Assembly: GCF_030553075.1 (NCBI RefSeq)
Contig: NZ_CP130701.1
Span: 496,001-560,000 of the forward strand
Source: Halomonas sp. I5-271120
Lineage (GTDB): Bacteria > Pseudomonadota > Gammaproteobacteria > Pseudomonadales > Halomonadaceae
Length of the DNA: 64,000 nt
Reading direction: 5' to 3'
Part shown: positions 27,733-36,697 of the stretch, one piece after another
How positions within the stretch are numbered: position 1 is the stretch's first letter
Layout: the number at the start of each line of letters is the position of its first letter
Position numbers and translations under genes: made by a program
The notes under the pieces: model-generated
Databases searched by the model: none
What the model was told of the DNA's origin: nothing
What the model saw: only the letters and a program-made list of their open reading frames with translations

Positions 27733-28848
27733 CTATAGGGTCGGGTGTGTCATCAACTCACGCAGCACCGCGGTGGCGAAGGCGCCCCGCGGCAGGCCGA
27801 AGGCCAGCCGAAGCTCATGACCATCCCGGGCCAGGCGCGGTGCGTCGAGACGCAGACGCAGCGGGCGGCGCCCCATGCGCACCTCGGCCGCCTCGAGCCC
27901 GGCAGCAAGCTCGGGCTCGGAGGCGATCATCGCACGCTCCCGTTCTGCCGCCTGGTCCTGACTGGCCAGGCGGCCACTACCCCACAGCACGCCGCTGGGA
28001 TGGACATCCAGACGCGCCGCACGTTCCCGCAGCTCGTCGTCGACGTCATCGACCAGAAACTGGCTGGCGGTGCCCTCGAGCATGACAAGCTCGCCCGGCA
28101 GCGGAGTGGCCCAGCTATTATCCACGATGCGCGCGGCCAGGAGTTGGTTGAACAGGTAACTGCGCGCCGCCGACAGCAACATGCCCTGGCGATCATCCCG
28201 CTTGCGCCAGCCCCGCGCCAGCAGCGCTCGCGCCCTGGCCAGATTGCGTCCGTCGGGACCGAAACGCTGCGGGCCGAAATAGTTGGGCACTCCGCCTTCG
28301 ATCAGCCTCTGCCAGCGTGACTCGAGCATGGGGTCGTCGACGACATCGCCGCTCAGGCGCAGCAGGAAGTGGTTGCCCCGATGCACGCCCCGCTTGAGCT
28401 TGCGCGGGTGGCGGGCCTGATCGAGCAGGCGCACCGAGCGGGCATCATCGCTTGCAAGCCGTGCATCCAGCGCCGCCTGGATATCCTCGGGGGCTTCACG
28501 GCCAGGAAGATGCACCGAGAGCCACTGGCGTGTCACCGCCTGGCGATCCTTCATGCCCGCATAGCCGATATCGCGCTCCCGCACGCCGCACACCTGGGCC
28601 AGCATCCGGGCCAGCTCGTGAGTCGTCAGCGCACGCTTTTCGACCCACAGCCAGAGATGTTCACCGCTGCCTTCCGGGCTGAACCCCAGACACTCCTCGA
28701 CCACGAAATCCTCGGGCACGGCCCGGTAATCCCCGGCCGGCAGCGCCTCGTGTGATCCCATGCCCGACACCCTGTCCGGTGCCATGTCCGATGTTAAGCC
28801 CAGTGCCCTCGGCCAGGCCGGGGGCCAGGGTGTCGCTTCAGCCGTCAT
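27733..28848 (-). CDS. truD: tRNA pseudouridine(13) synthase TruD
   Basis: 371 aa. Catalytic Asp is D101 in [14 protein letters not shown]; other signatures are [22 protein letters not shown] and [12 protein letters not shown]. Modifies U13 in tRNA-Glu. ATG 28848 lies in the end of ispF with an 11-bp overlap; the open frame continues upstream for 27 codons, but those are the shadow of ispF. Gene order ispD-ispF-truD-surE-pcm is typical for gammaproteobacteria. Confidence 0.95.
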   Translation of the reverse strand: MTAEATPWPPAWPRALGLTSDMAPDRVSGMGSHEALPAGDYRAVPEDFVVEECLGFSPEGSGEHLWLWVEKRALTTHELARMLAQVCGVRERDIGYAGMKDRQAVTRQWLSVHLPGREAPEDIQAALDARLASDDARSVRLLDQARHPRKLKRGVHRGNHFLLRLSGDVVDDPMLESRWQRLIEGGVPNYFGPQRFGPDGRNLARARALLARGWRKRDDRQGMLLSAARSYLFNQLLAARIVDNSWATPLPGELVMLEGTASQFLVDDVDDELRERAARLDVHPSGVLWGSGRLASQDQAAERERAMIASEPELAAGLEAAEVRMGRRPLRLRLDAPRLARDGHELRLAFGLPRGAFATAVLRELMTHPTL

Positions 28849-29344
28849 GGCGGGCTCCCAACGGTGGACGCGCCTCGAGCAGCACCACCGCCTCGGCGGC
28901 GATGCCCTCGCCGCGACCGGTAAAGCCAAGCTTTTCCGTGGTGGTGGCCTTGACGTTGACGGCGCCTGACGCGACCTCGAGATCAGCGGCCAGGTGCTCG
29001 ATCATGGCCATCAGGTGAGGCGCCATCTTCGGCGCCTGGGCGATAAGCGTGACGTCCAGATTACCGACCCGCAGGCCCTTGCCCTGCACCAGACGCATCA
29101 CGTGGCGCAGCAGCGCACGACTGTCGGCCCCCGCCCAGGCCTGGTCGGTGTCGGGGAAGTGGCGGCCGATATCGCCAAGGGCACAGGCGCCGAGCAGGGC
29201 ATCACAAACGGCATGCAGCAGCACGTCGCCGTCGGAGTGGGCGACGAAGCCGCGTTCGAAGGGAACCCGCACCCCGCCTAGCATCAGGTGGTCGCCCTCG
29301 CCGAAGCGATGAACGTCGAAACCGTGGCCGATCCGCAGCGTCAT
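28838..29344 (-). CDS. ispF: 2-C-methyl-D-erythritol 2,4-cyclodiphosphate synthase
   Basis: 168 aa. Zinc ligands D10 and H12 in GHGFDVHRF and the later His of [17 protein letters not shown]; the C-terminal [20 protein letters not shown] is canonical. Non-mevalonate isoprenoid pathway, forming the cyclodiphosphate from the IspE product. Overlaps ispD by 4 bp (ATGA) and truD by 11 bp, so the three are translated from one message. Confidence 0.97.
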   Translation of the reverse strand: MTLRIGHGFDVHRFGEGDHLMLGGVRVPFERGFVAHSDGDVLLHAVCDALLGACALGDIGRHFPDTDQAWAGADSRALLRHVMRLVQGKGLRVGNLDVTLIAQAPKMAPHLMAMIEHLAADLEVASGAVNVKATTTEKLGFTGRGEGIAAEAVVLLEARPPLGARHDG

Positions 29345-30063
29345 GTGGTGCTATTCCCGAAAGCTTGCGAAGACGCGGCCTGGGCGGCCAGCACATGAGC
29401 CGCCAGCGCCAGGTCTTCGGGATGAGTGATCTTGAGATTATCGCGACGCCCCACCACCAGGCACGGCGCGAAGCCCAGTGCCTCGACGGCGGAAGCCTCG
29501 TCGGTGACGGCCACGCCCTGCAAGCGTGCTGCCTCAAGGGCCTCGCGCAGGAGACCGACGCGAAAGCCCTGGGGCGTCTGGGCATGCCACAGGCCGCTGC
29601 GTGGCTCGGTGGTGGCGACCCGCCCGGCGGCATCGGCGCGCTTCATGGTGTCGGCCACCGGCGTCGCCAGCAGCGCTCCTGCCGGTTCTTCCTCGATAGC
29701 AGCCCGCAACCGCGCTAGATCCCCGAGGGACACACAGGGCCTGGCCACGTCATGCACCAGCACCAGGTCATCGTCGCCGGCCTGCTCACCGAGCATAGCA
29801 AGCGCCCGGCTCACGGTATCGGCCCGCTCCGCGCCGCCCGAGCTGCGTCGCCAGTCGGCAAAGGGCACCCAGGCCGGATCGAACCAGCGGTCATCGTCAT
29901 CCAGGCACAGGCAGAGGCCGGCCTCGGGAAAGGCCTGATACAGGCGTGACAGGGTGTGTGCCAATACCGGACGACCGCCGAGCTCCAGGTACTGCTTGGG
30001 GCGGTCGGCCCCCATGCGCCGTCCCTGGCCGGCGGCCGGCACGATCAGCCACAGACGGCTCAT
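29341..30063 (-). CDS. ispD: 2-C-methyl-D-erythritol 4-phosphate cytidylyltransferase
   Basis: 240 aa. The nucleotide-binding [20 protein letters not shown] lies at the N-terminus, followed by [11 protein letters not shown] and the catalytic-site [13 protein letters not shown] region ([12 protein letters not shown]), and [12 protein letters not shown]. Transfers CMP to methylerythritol phosphate in the MEP pathway. Overlaps both ftsB and ispF by 4 bp. Confidence 0.97.
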   Translation of the reverse strand: MSRLWLIVPAAGQGRRMGADRPKQYLELGGRPVLAHTLSRLYQAFPEAGLCLCLDDDDRWFDPAWVPFADWRRSSGGAERADTVSRALAMLGEQAGDDDLVLVHDVARPCVSLGDLARLRAAIEEEPAGALLATPVADTMKRADAAGRVATTEPRSGLWHAQTPQGFRVGLLREALEAARLQGVAVTDEASAVEALGFAPCLVVGRRDNLKITHPEDLALAAHVLAAQAASSQAFGNSTT

Positions 30064-30356
30064 GGGCTCTCCTTGTCGGCGTTGACATCCGGCACCCAGT
30101 AGAACTGCTCGTCGCGACGCACCATACCGATGTCGCTCCGCGCTCGCTCTTCGATGGCATCGAGACCGTTCTTGAGGTCGACCACCTCGGCGGCAAGCCG
30201 CTCGTTACGCGCCCGCATCGGCTGGTTCTCGTTTTCCATGGCATCGGCTCGAGCGCGGATCTGAGAGTACTCCTTGAGCCCGCCCTCGCCGAACCACAGC
30301 CGGTACTGCAGCAGCATAATCAGGGCAACCAGCACGATGGCCAACCACTTGAGCAT
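30060..30356 (-). CDS. ftsB: Cell division protein FtsB
   Basis: 98 aa, slightly shorter than E. coli FtsB. One N-terminal transmembrane helix (about 3-20) is followed by YRLWFGEGGL, a family signature, a coiled-coil (about 28-72) and RSDIGMVRRDEQFYWV. Forms the FtsQLB complex that activates septal wall synthesis. Overlaps ispD by 4 bp. In many gammaproteobacteria enolase precedes ftsB; here a FemAB-like gene does. Confidence 0.93.
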   Translation of the reverse strand: MLKWLAIVLVALIMLLQYRLWFGEGGLKEYSQIRARADAMENENQPMRARNERLAAEVVDLKNGLDAIEERARSDIGMVRRDEQFYWVPDVNADKESP

Positions 30357-30442
30357 GAAGGGTCCTGTCAGGGGATTTCGATGGCACGCATTATGCCATC
30401 ATCTCTCGACCAGCGGCGAGCGGTGCCATCCGTCTACGGTGA

Positions 30443-31600
30443 TCAATGCTTGAACGGCAGCGACGCCTCGGCCTGCTGACAGTAGGCCTCGACCTGGGCG
30501 CCTTCCTCGTGGCAGAAGCGGGCCACGGCATCATGCAGGCGAGGATCAGCGATGTGATGCAGCGAGCGCAGTCGGCGCGGCGAGAACCCCCGGGTAAGTT
30601 TGTGCTCACCCTGGGTGCCGGGATCGAAGCGACTGAGCCCTCGCTCCAGGCAGTGCTCGATGCCCTGGTAGTAGCAGGCTTCGAAGTGCAGGCAGTCAGC
30701 CATGACCTCACTCCCCCAGTAGCGCCCGTAGAGGGTATGACGCCCCTGCAGACAGAGTGCTGCCGCTACCGGCTTGCCTTGTAACCGGGCCTGAATCAGC
30801 ACCAGAGCCTCGGGCAGGCTTTCCCGCAGGCGCTGGAAGAACTCGACATTCAGATAGCCCTGTCGGCCACGCTCCAGGTAGGTGATCTGGTAGCAGCGAT
30901 AGAAGTGCTCGAGGGCATCCGCGTCGATAGCCTCGCCTTCCAGGCGGTGCAGGCTGAGCCCCTGATCGGCAACGATGCGACGCTCGCGGCGAATCTCCTT
31001 GCGCCGGCGCGACGTCATGGCCATCAGGAAACCGTCGAAGTCCCCGTAGCCCGCGTCCTGCCACTGGAATTGCACGCCCCGTCTCTCGATGAGCCCGGGA
31101 CGAGCGGTGCACCAGTCATCGACTTCGGCGTCTTCGGCAAACAGCAGGTGCCAGGTGAGAATGTCGCGACCTTCCCAACTGCCCGCCAGCAGCTGCATGG
31201 CCGCCAACCGATCCTCGCCGGGCGCCAGGGCCAGCCGAGGGCCCGGAGCCGGCGTAAAGGGAATGGCCGACAGCGCCTTGGGGTAATACTCCCCGCCGGC
31301 ACGCTCCCAGGCATCCGCCCACCCCCAATCGAAGACGTACTCCCCGTAGGAGTGTGTCTTGTCATAGCTGGGTAGCACGCCGACCAGCACGCCGCCCCGC
31401 CATAGCGTCAGGTGCCTGGGCGCCCAGCCGGTGTCAGGCGCCACCGCGCCGCTGGCTTCCAGGGCATGCAGAAACTCGTGACGCAGGAAGGGATGATCAT
31501 CCCCTACCAGGGCATTCCACTCATCACGCGGGATAGCGGCAACGGCATCGACACAGGAAATCGACAGACCCGTCTGATCGGGCCGGGAAGGAGCGGTCAT
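30443..31600 (-). CDS. GNAT/FemAB-like protein (PF04339, DUF482 family)
   Basis: 385 aa. The family block HPFLRHEFLHALEASGAV lies near the N-terminus, then HLTLWRGGVLVGVLPSYDKTHSYGEYVFDWGWADAW (positions about 62-98), TSRRRKEIRRERR (about 195-207) and near the end FDPGTQGEHKLTRGF. The fold is a double acetyltransferase-like one related to FemX aminoacyl transferases, sometimes annotated as peptidoglycan biosynthesis protein, but no activity is established. ATG 31600 has GAGG 5 nt upstream. Cytoplasmic. It ends 87 bp before ftsB on the same strand. Confidence 0.88.
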   Translation of the reverse strand: MTAPSRPDQTGLSISCVDAVAAIPRDEWNALVGDDHPFLRHEFLHALEASGAVAPDTGWAPRHLTLWRGGVLVGVLPSYDKTHSYGEYVFDWGWADAWERAGGEYYPKALSAIPFTPAPGPRLALAPGEDRLAAMQLLAGSWEGRDILTWHLLFAEDAEVDDWCTARPGLIERRGVQFQWQDAGYGDFDGFLMAMTSRRRKEIRRERRIVADQGLSLHRLEGEAIDADALEHFYRCYQITYLERGRQGYLNVEFFQRLRESLPEALVLIQARLQGKPVAAALCLQGRHTLYGRYWGSEVMADCLHFEACYYQGIEHCLERGLSRFDPGTQGEHKLTRGFSPRRLRSLHHIADPRLHDAVARFCHEEGAQVEAYCQQAEASLPFKH

Positions 31601-31891
31601 CGCGACCTCAGAGATCAAAAGAGTGACGAGTGGACGACTGGAAGGCCATTGAGCGGATGACTCAGGCGTGGACGAGCTTGCGTCGCTGATACCTGAACCT
31701 GATGGCCAACGCCAACACTTGGATCTGACGTCCAGATCTAATAGCTAGAACTAAAATTAAACCTAGAATCAAGCGCGCTCAACGTGCCCGACTCAAATAT
31801 TTCTGACTCAAAATACGATAAATAACTACGATTAAACCCGGCGGCAGTCAACGCCCACTCTCACCCAGGTGACGGCTAAGCAGCCCTGTCC

Positions 31892-32308
31892 TCAGCGGCG
31901 ACCATCGCTGCCGGTCGCCAGGGGGCGATAGTCGACCGCCCCGGTCGCTGCCGATGAGGAGACATTGGGTGCAGCTTCGTCATCTCGAGCGCGACCCGCT
32001 GGCTGGTCTCTGCGCGTGCGCTCGTGGGCCTGCTCAGCGGCGCGGGAAGGCTGGCGTTCCGAGACGGTCCTGTCTTCGCGAACGTTTTCACGCACATTGC
32101 GCTCATGGGCAAGGCTTGCCGTTACCAGATCAGACAGCTCGGTGACGCTGAGCGCCACTCGTTCTACGCCCGACTGGCCCCAGTTGACCAGCAGTGCCGG
32201 GGCCTCGCGGGACTGATCGATGCCCACGATACGCCCCAGGCGCCCGCTGTCCGGATCACGCAGCTGTGACCCCAAGAGGCAATGTGTGTCTGCTACTGCC
32301 TTGTCCAT
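31892..32308 (-). CDS. Hypothetical protein, PRC-barrel-like N-terminus
   Basis: 138 aa. Residues about 10-60 (LLGSQLRDPDSGRLGRIVGI then APALLVNWG) look like a small beta-barrel of PRC type, a weak resemblance. The rest is charged and disordered (VRENVREDRTVSERQ and following). Start 32308 has AGGA about 11 nt upstream. Codon composition fits the neighbours and it is flanked by an AT-rich 290-bp gap (31601-31891) containing a perfect GATCTG-N5-CAGATC repeat at 31722-31738. Function unknown. Confidence 0.6.
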   Translation of the reverse strand: MDKAVADTHCLLGSQLRDPDSGRLGRIVGIDQSREAPALLVNWGQSGVERVALSVTELSDLVTASLAHERNVRENVREDRTVSERQPSRAAEQAHERTRRDQPAGRARDDEAAPNVSSSAATGAVDYRPLATGSDGRR

Positions 32309-32420
32309 GATGGCTGGCTTCCTGAAGCTGAGGAAGATGATTGACCTTGATAAGTGAGAGCTTAGCAGCTAAGCCGCCAGTGCGAGACCCCATTAGCGCC
32401 AAGTCATGAAGAAAGGCAAC

Positions 32421-32445
32421 AAAAAAGGGTGCCTATCGGCACCCT
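32421..32445 (-). terminator. Rho-independent terminator downstream of gap
   Basis: Minus strand: GGGTGCC, loop GATA, GGCACCC (32444-32438 with 32433-32427) followed by six T. It lies about 100 nt past the gap stop codon, leaving an unusually long structured 3' untranslated segment. Confidence 0.9.
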
Positions 32446-32543
32446 CTGCTGCAAGTAGGACATCCCGCCGGCCTGCGAACACGAGCGGAGCCGTGAGATC
32501 GCCGGAACCGCAGGATGACGCGATGTCCGTACCCTTTACCGCC

Positions 32544-33545
32544 TCAGGAGGCGGCGTGCATGGCCAGCGCTGTGTCCAGCATGCGATTGGAGAAGCCCCA
32601 CTCGTTGTCATACCAGGCCATCACCTTGACCAGGCGACCGTTGACCCGCGTGTGGTTGGCATCGAAGGTGGAGGAATTGGGATCATGATTGAAGTCAATC
32701 GACACCAGCGGCTGGGCGTTGACGGCCAGCACCTTGGAGCCTTCCGCCGCCTTGGCGACGATCTCGTTGATCTCTTCCTTGGTGGTGTCGCGACTGGCGT
32801 TGAACACCAGATCGACCAGCGACACGTTGATCACCGGCACGCGCACCGCCAGGCCGTCGAACTTGCCTTCGAGCTCCGGCAGCACCAGTCCCACCGCCGC
32901 AGCGGCACCGGTCTTGGTCGGGATCATCGACTGGGTCGCGCTGCGCGCCCGGTACGGGTCCTTGTGGTAGACGTCAGACAGATTCTGGTCGTTGGTATAG
33001 GCATGAACGGTGGTCATCAGGCCGTTCTCGATGCCTACAGCATCGTTCAGGGCCTTGGCCACCGGCGCCAGACAGTTGGTAGTGCAGGAGGCATTGGACA
33101 CGACCTTGTGTTCGGCAGTCAGCACGTCGTCGTTGACGCCAAACACCACGGTGGCGTCGGCATCCGGGCTCGGCGCGGAAATCAGCACGCGACCGGCACC
33201 GGCCTCAAGGTGTTTGCCGGCATCGGCCTTCTTGACGAAAAGACCGGTGCACTCCATGACCAGATCGACGTTCAGGGATTTCCACGGCAGCTGTGCCGGA
33301 TCTCGCTGAGCGTAGATGCTGATGCGCTGACCATCGATGCTGATGCTCTCGTCATCGTGCTCGACCCGATGCGGGAAATGCCCATGCACGCTATCGTGCT
33401 TGAGCAGGTGAGCATTGAGCGACGGATCGCCCAGGTCATTGATGGCAACGACCTCGATCCGGTCGCTGTAACCGTTTTCGTAGAGTGCTCGCAGCACATT
33501 GCGGCCGATGCGGCCGAAACCATTGATAGCTACTCGTAACGTCAT
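32544..33545 (-). CDS. gap: Glyceraldehyde-3-phosphate dehydrogenase (type I)
   Basis: 333 aa. N-terminal NAD-binding [18 protein letters not shown], catalytic C154 in [12 protein letters not shown], and the C-terminal [12 protein letters not shown]. Converts glyceraldehyde 3-phosphate and phosphate to 1,3-bisphosphoglycerate. It is divergent from edd, as gap-1 is in pseudomonads where both belong to the HexR regulon. ATG 33545 matches the family start; 25 upstream in-frame codons are rejected. Followed by a 3' untranslated segment with strong terminator. Confidence 0.96.
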   Translation of the reverse strand: MTLRVAINGFGRIGRNVLRALYENGYSDRIEVVAINDLGDPSLNAHLLKHDSVHGHFPHRVEHDDESISIDGQRISIYAQRDPAQLPWKSLNVDLVMECTGLFVKKADAGKHLEAGAGRVLISAPSPDADATVVFGVNDDVLTAEHKVVSNASCTTNCLAPVAKALNDAVGIENGLMTTVHAYTNDQNLSDVYHKDPYRARSATQSMIPTKTGAAAAVGLVLPELEGKFDGLAVRVPVINVSLVDLVFNASRDTTKEEINEIVAKAAEGSKVLAVNAQPLVSIDFNHDPNSSTFDANHTRVNGRLVKVMAWYDNEWGFSNRMLDTALAMHAAS

Positions 33546-33662
33546 GACGGCATCCTCACGCTGATTCTGCTGGCGTCTGCTTGAATCGAGGGTCATATGC
33601 AGGAACATTGCCCGAAGCATACGAGAGACGGTCGAAATACCGCCGCGACCCCCAGTGAAATA

Positions 33663-33692
33663 ATCTTACATTTGCGCCCCAATTTGGCCCAA
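33663..33692 (-). promoter_or_regulatory. Candidate gap promoter
   Basis: Minus strand TTGGGC (33692-33687), 18 bp, TAAGAT (33668-33663), about 118 bp before the gap start. Moderate consensus match within the AT-rich divergent gap/edd control region. Confidence 0.4.
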
Positions 33693-33718
33693 AGCATGAC
33701 GACATTCAAGGCAATTTT

Positions 33719-33733
33719 TTGCTAAATTTACAA
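33719..33733. promoter_or_regulatory. Candidate HexR operator in the gap/edd control region
   Basis: TTGTAAATTTAGCAA (minus strand) matches the pseudomonad HexR pattern TTGT-N7-ACAA at seven of eight fixed positions. It lies 35 bp before edd and between the divergent gap and edd genes. HexR releases such sites when it binds the ED intermediate KDPG (family knowledge). Confidence 0.5.
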
Positions 33734-33768
33734 ACATTGCCACCCACCACCCCTCAGCGAGGCTGCCC

Positions 33769-35655
33769 ATGGCTACACAAGATACCCCTCTGAACGACGT
33801 CGTCCGCCAGGTCACCGAACGCATTCGCGAACGCTCCCAGGAGCGGCGGGCTCTCTATGAACGCCGCATGGCCGACCAGCATGGCCGCGGTGTGCATCGC
33901 GGCGAGCTGTCCTGCGGCAACCTGGCTCACGGCTTCGCCGCGTGCGGCGATACCGACAAGGGTCGGCTCAAGATGATGAACAGTGCCAACCTCGGCATCA
34001 TTTCGTCATATAACGACATGCTGTCGGCGCACCAGCCGCTGGAATCCTTCCCGGAAACCATCAAGGATGCCGCCCGCGCCATGGGCTCGACCGCCCAGTT
34101 CGCCGGCGGCGTACCGGCCATGTGCGACGGCGTCACACAGGGCCAGCCTGGCATGGAGCTGTCGCTTTACTCCCGCGAGGTGATCGCAATGGCCGCCGCC
34201 GTGGGGCTATCGCACAACATGTTCGACGGTGCGATCTTCCTCGGTGTATGTGACAAGATCGTGCCAGGACTGTTCATCAGCGCCGCGCGCTTCGGCCACC
34301 TGCCGTCGACCTTCGTGCCGGCCGGCCCTATGACCAGTGGCCTCCCCAACAAGGAAAAGGCCCGTATCCGCCAGCTGTTCGCCGAAGGCAAAGTCGGCCG
34401 CGAAGATCTCCTGCAGGCCGAGTCCGATTCTTACCATGGCCCGGGCACCTGCACCTTCTATGGCACTGCCAACTCCAACCAGTTGATGATGGAGATCATG
34501 GGTCTGCACCTGCCCGGCGCTTCATTCATCAACCCGGGCACCCCGCTGCGCGAGGCACTGACCCGCTACGCGGCCGAACAGACGATCCGCAACACAGAGG
34601 CCGGCGGCGACTATCGTCCCTTCTACAAGCAAGTCGATGAGAAGGCGATTGTCAACGCCATGGTCGGCCTGCTGGCCTCCGGCGGCTCGACCAACCACAC
34701 CCTGCATCTGGTGGCCATGGCCGCCGCGGCGGGGCTGACCATCACCTGGGACGACTTCACTGCCCTTTCCGCCGTGGTGCCGAGCATGACGCGCATCTAC
34801 CCCAACGGTCAGGCCGACATCAACCATTTCCAGGCCGCCGGCGGCATGAGCCTGCTGATTCGCGAACTGCTCGGCGCCGGGCTGATCCACCAGGATATCG
34901 CTACCGTCTTCGGCACCGACATGAGCGCCTACACCCAGGAGCCCTTCCTCGAGGACGGCAAGCTGGTCTGGCACGAGGGCCCCACCGAGAGCCTCGACCG
35001 CGATGTGCTGCGTCCGGTATCTGAGGCCTTCGCCCCGACCGGCGGCCTGACCGTACTTGACGGCAATCTGGGCCGCGGGGTGATCAAGGTCTCTGCCGTG
35101 GAAGCCGAGCACCGGCTGGTGGAAGCGCCGGTGCGGATCTTCGATGATCAGAATCAGCTCAAGGCCGCCTTCGAAGCCGGCGAGCTCGACCGAGACGTGG
35201 TGGTCGTGGTGCGCTTCCAGGGGCCAAAGGCCAACGGCATGCCGGAACTGCACAAGCTCACGCCTTTCCTCGGCGTGCTGCAGGATCGTGGTTTCAAGGT
35301 CGCCCTGGTCACCGACGGGCGCATGTCAGGCGCCTCGGGCAAGGTGCCGGCGGCCATCCACATGACTCCGGAAGCCATCGACGGCGGCCCACTGGCCAAG
35401 CTCAAGGAAGGCGACGTGGTGCGCCTTGACGCCAACCGCGGCGAGCTCAGCGTACTCGTCAAGGCCGATGAGTGGGCCAAGCGCTCCCTGGCTGACGCCA
35501 ACCTGGAGCACTACCACTCTGGGCTTGGCCGCGAGCTCTTTGCCGGCTTCCGCCATCTGGCCATGGGCGCCGAAGAAGGTGCCGGCGTGTTCGGCGGCTT
35601 CGAAGCCGACGACCTGGCGCGCCAGCAACAGCAGATTCAGGAAGAGGACGCCTAG
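33769..35655 (+). CDS. edd: 6-Phosphogluconate dehydratase
   Basis: 628 aa, normal for Edd/IlvD-family enzymes. Iron-sulfur cysteines appear in LSCGNLAHG (C49), [16 protein letters not shown] and [22 protein letters not shown] and [15 protein letters not shown] are the family signatures. Dehydrates 6-phosphogluconate to 2-keto-3-deoxy-6-phosphogluconate, the first committed ED step. Heads the edd-glk-yeaD-akr string, with a terminator-like hairpin between edd and glk. Probably HexR-controlled. Confidence 0.98.
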   Translation: MATQDTPLNDVVRQVTERIRERSQERRALYERRMADQHGRGVHRGELSCGNLAHGFAACGDTDKGRLKMMNSANLGIISSYNDMLSAHQPLESFPETIKDAARAMGSTAQFAGGVPAMCDGVTQGQPGMELSLYSREVIAMAAAVGLSHNMFDGAIFLGVCDKIVPGLFISAARFGHLPSTFVPAGPMTSGLPNKEKARIRQLFAEGKVGREDLLQAESDSYHGPGTCTFYGTANSNQLMMEIMGLHLPGASFINPGTPLREALTRYAAEQTIRNTEAGGDYRPFYKQVDEKAIVNAMVGLLASGGSTNHTLHLVAMAAAAGLTITWDDFTALSAVVPSMTRIYPNGQADINHFQAAGGMSLLIRELLGAGLIHQDIATVFGTDMSAYTQEPFLEDGKLVWHEGPTESLDRDVLRPVSEAFAPTGGLTVLDGNLGRGVIKVSAVEAEHRLVEAPVRIFDDQNQLKAAFEAGELDRDVVVVVRFQGPKANGMPELHKLTPFLGVLQDRGFKVALVTDGRMSGASGKVPAAIHMTPEAIDGGPLAKLKEGDVVRLDANRGELSVLVKADEWAKRSLADANLEHYHSGLGRELFAGFRHLAMGAEEGAGVFGGFEADDLARQQQQIQEEDA

Positions 35656-35674
35656 TGACCCGCCCCGCTCTGAT

Positions 35675-35708
35675 GGGTGCCGCCGCCGAAAGCGGCGGCG
35701 CCCTTTTT
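35675..35708 (+). terminator. Terminator or attenuator between edd and glk
   Basis: A 12-bp GC-rich stem (35675-35686 with 35692-35703, one G-U) with a 5-nt loop and five T. It is only 20 nt past the edd stop and 21 nt before the glk start, so it should make edd expression exceed that of glk if read-through is partial; no separate glk promoter can fit comfortably. Confidence 0.85.
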
Positions 35709-35728
35709 CGAACGCCGGAGGCAGATAC

Positions 35729-36697
35729 ATGACCCGCCCTGCCCTGATTGGTGATATTGGTGGCACCAACGCACGCTTTGCGCTGGTGACGCCGGGGAGT
35801 TTCGCGCCCCACGACATCCTGAGCCTGCCCTGCGCCGACTATCCGAGCCTGGTGGACGCCGTCGATGATTATCTGGTGCGGGTCGGCCATGGTGGCGAGC
35901 GCGCCCCGCGGGAAGCCTGCCTGGCCTTCGCCTGCCCGGTACACGACGACTGGGTCAAGATGACCAACAATGCCTGGGCCTTCTCGAAAGCCGAGGTACA
36001 GCAGTCGCTCAACCTCAAGCTATTCAAAGTCATCAACGACTTCACCGCCCAGGCGCTGGGCGTGCCTCATGTCGCCACCGAGGATCTCGTCCCGGTGGGC
36101 GGCGGCTCGGCCCAGGCACACAGCATCCGCCTGGTGATCGGCCCCGGCACCGGCCTCGGCGTAGCCGGGGTCTTCCCCGGTCAGCACGCCTGGATTCCGC
36201 TGCCTACCGAGGGGGGACATGTGACCTTCGCGCCCACCGACGAGCGAGAACAGAACCTGCTGCGCTATTTCCATTCACGCTATGGCCGCGTTTCGGTGGA
36301 GCGCATCCTCTGCGGGCAGGGGCTTCTGGACCTTTACTGCGCCCATGCCTCCCTGAAGGGCGTCAACCCGCACTATCAGAGCCCCGCCGAGGTCACGGCC
36401 GGTGCCGCCGAAAGCGATGCCATCGCGGTGGACACCGTGCAGCGCTTCCTCAAGATCCTCGGAGACGTGTGCGGCGATGCGGCCCTGACCATCGGTGCCC
36501 GTGGCGGTGTCTACCTGTGCGGTGGCATCCTGCCACGGCTGATTGACTGGCTGCCGGATAGCCGCTTTCGTGCTGCCTTTGCCGACAAGGGCCGGATGAG
36601 CGCTTACAATGCCGACATCCCGAGCTGGGTGGTGACCGCACCCTGGACGGGGCTGCTGGGCGCCGCCGAGGCATTGCACAACGAGGAGGTCGAATGA
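35729..36697 (+). CDS. glk: Glucokinase
   Basis: 322 aa. Phosphate loop LIGDIGGTNARFAL at the N-terminus, FINDFTAQALG-type motif (VINDFTAQALGVP), GPGTGLGVAG and TEGGHVTFAP are the signatures of bacterial Glk family. Phosphorylates glucose with ATP. ATG 35729 follows GGAGG at 7 nt; a longer frame to 35426 is a shadow of edd. Overlaps the epimerase gene by 4 bp. Confidence 0.96.
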   Translation: MTRPALIGDIGGTNARFALVTPGSFAPHDILSLPCADYPSLVDAVDDYLVRVGHGGERAPREACLAFACPVHDDWVKMTNNAWAFSKAEVQQSLNLKLFKVINDFTAQALGVPHVATEDLVPVGGGSAQAHSIRLVIGPGTGLGVAGVFPGQHAWIPLPTEGGHVTFAPTDEREQNLLRYFHSRYGRVSVERILCGQGLLDLYCAHASLKGVNPHYQSPAEVTAGAAESDAIAVDTVQRFLKILGDVCGDAALTIGARGGVYLCGGILPRLIDWLPDSRFRAAFADKGRMSAYNADIPSWVVTAPWTGLLGAAEALHNEEVE

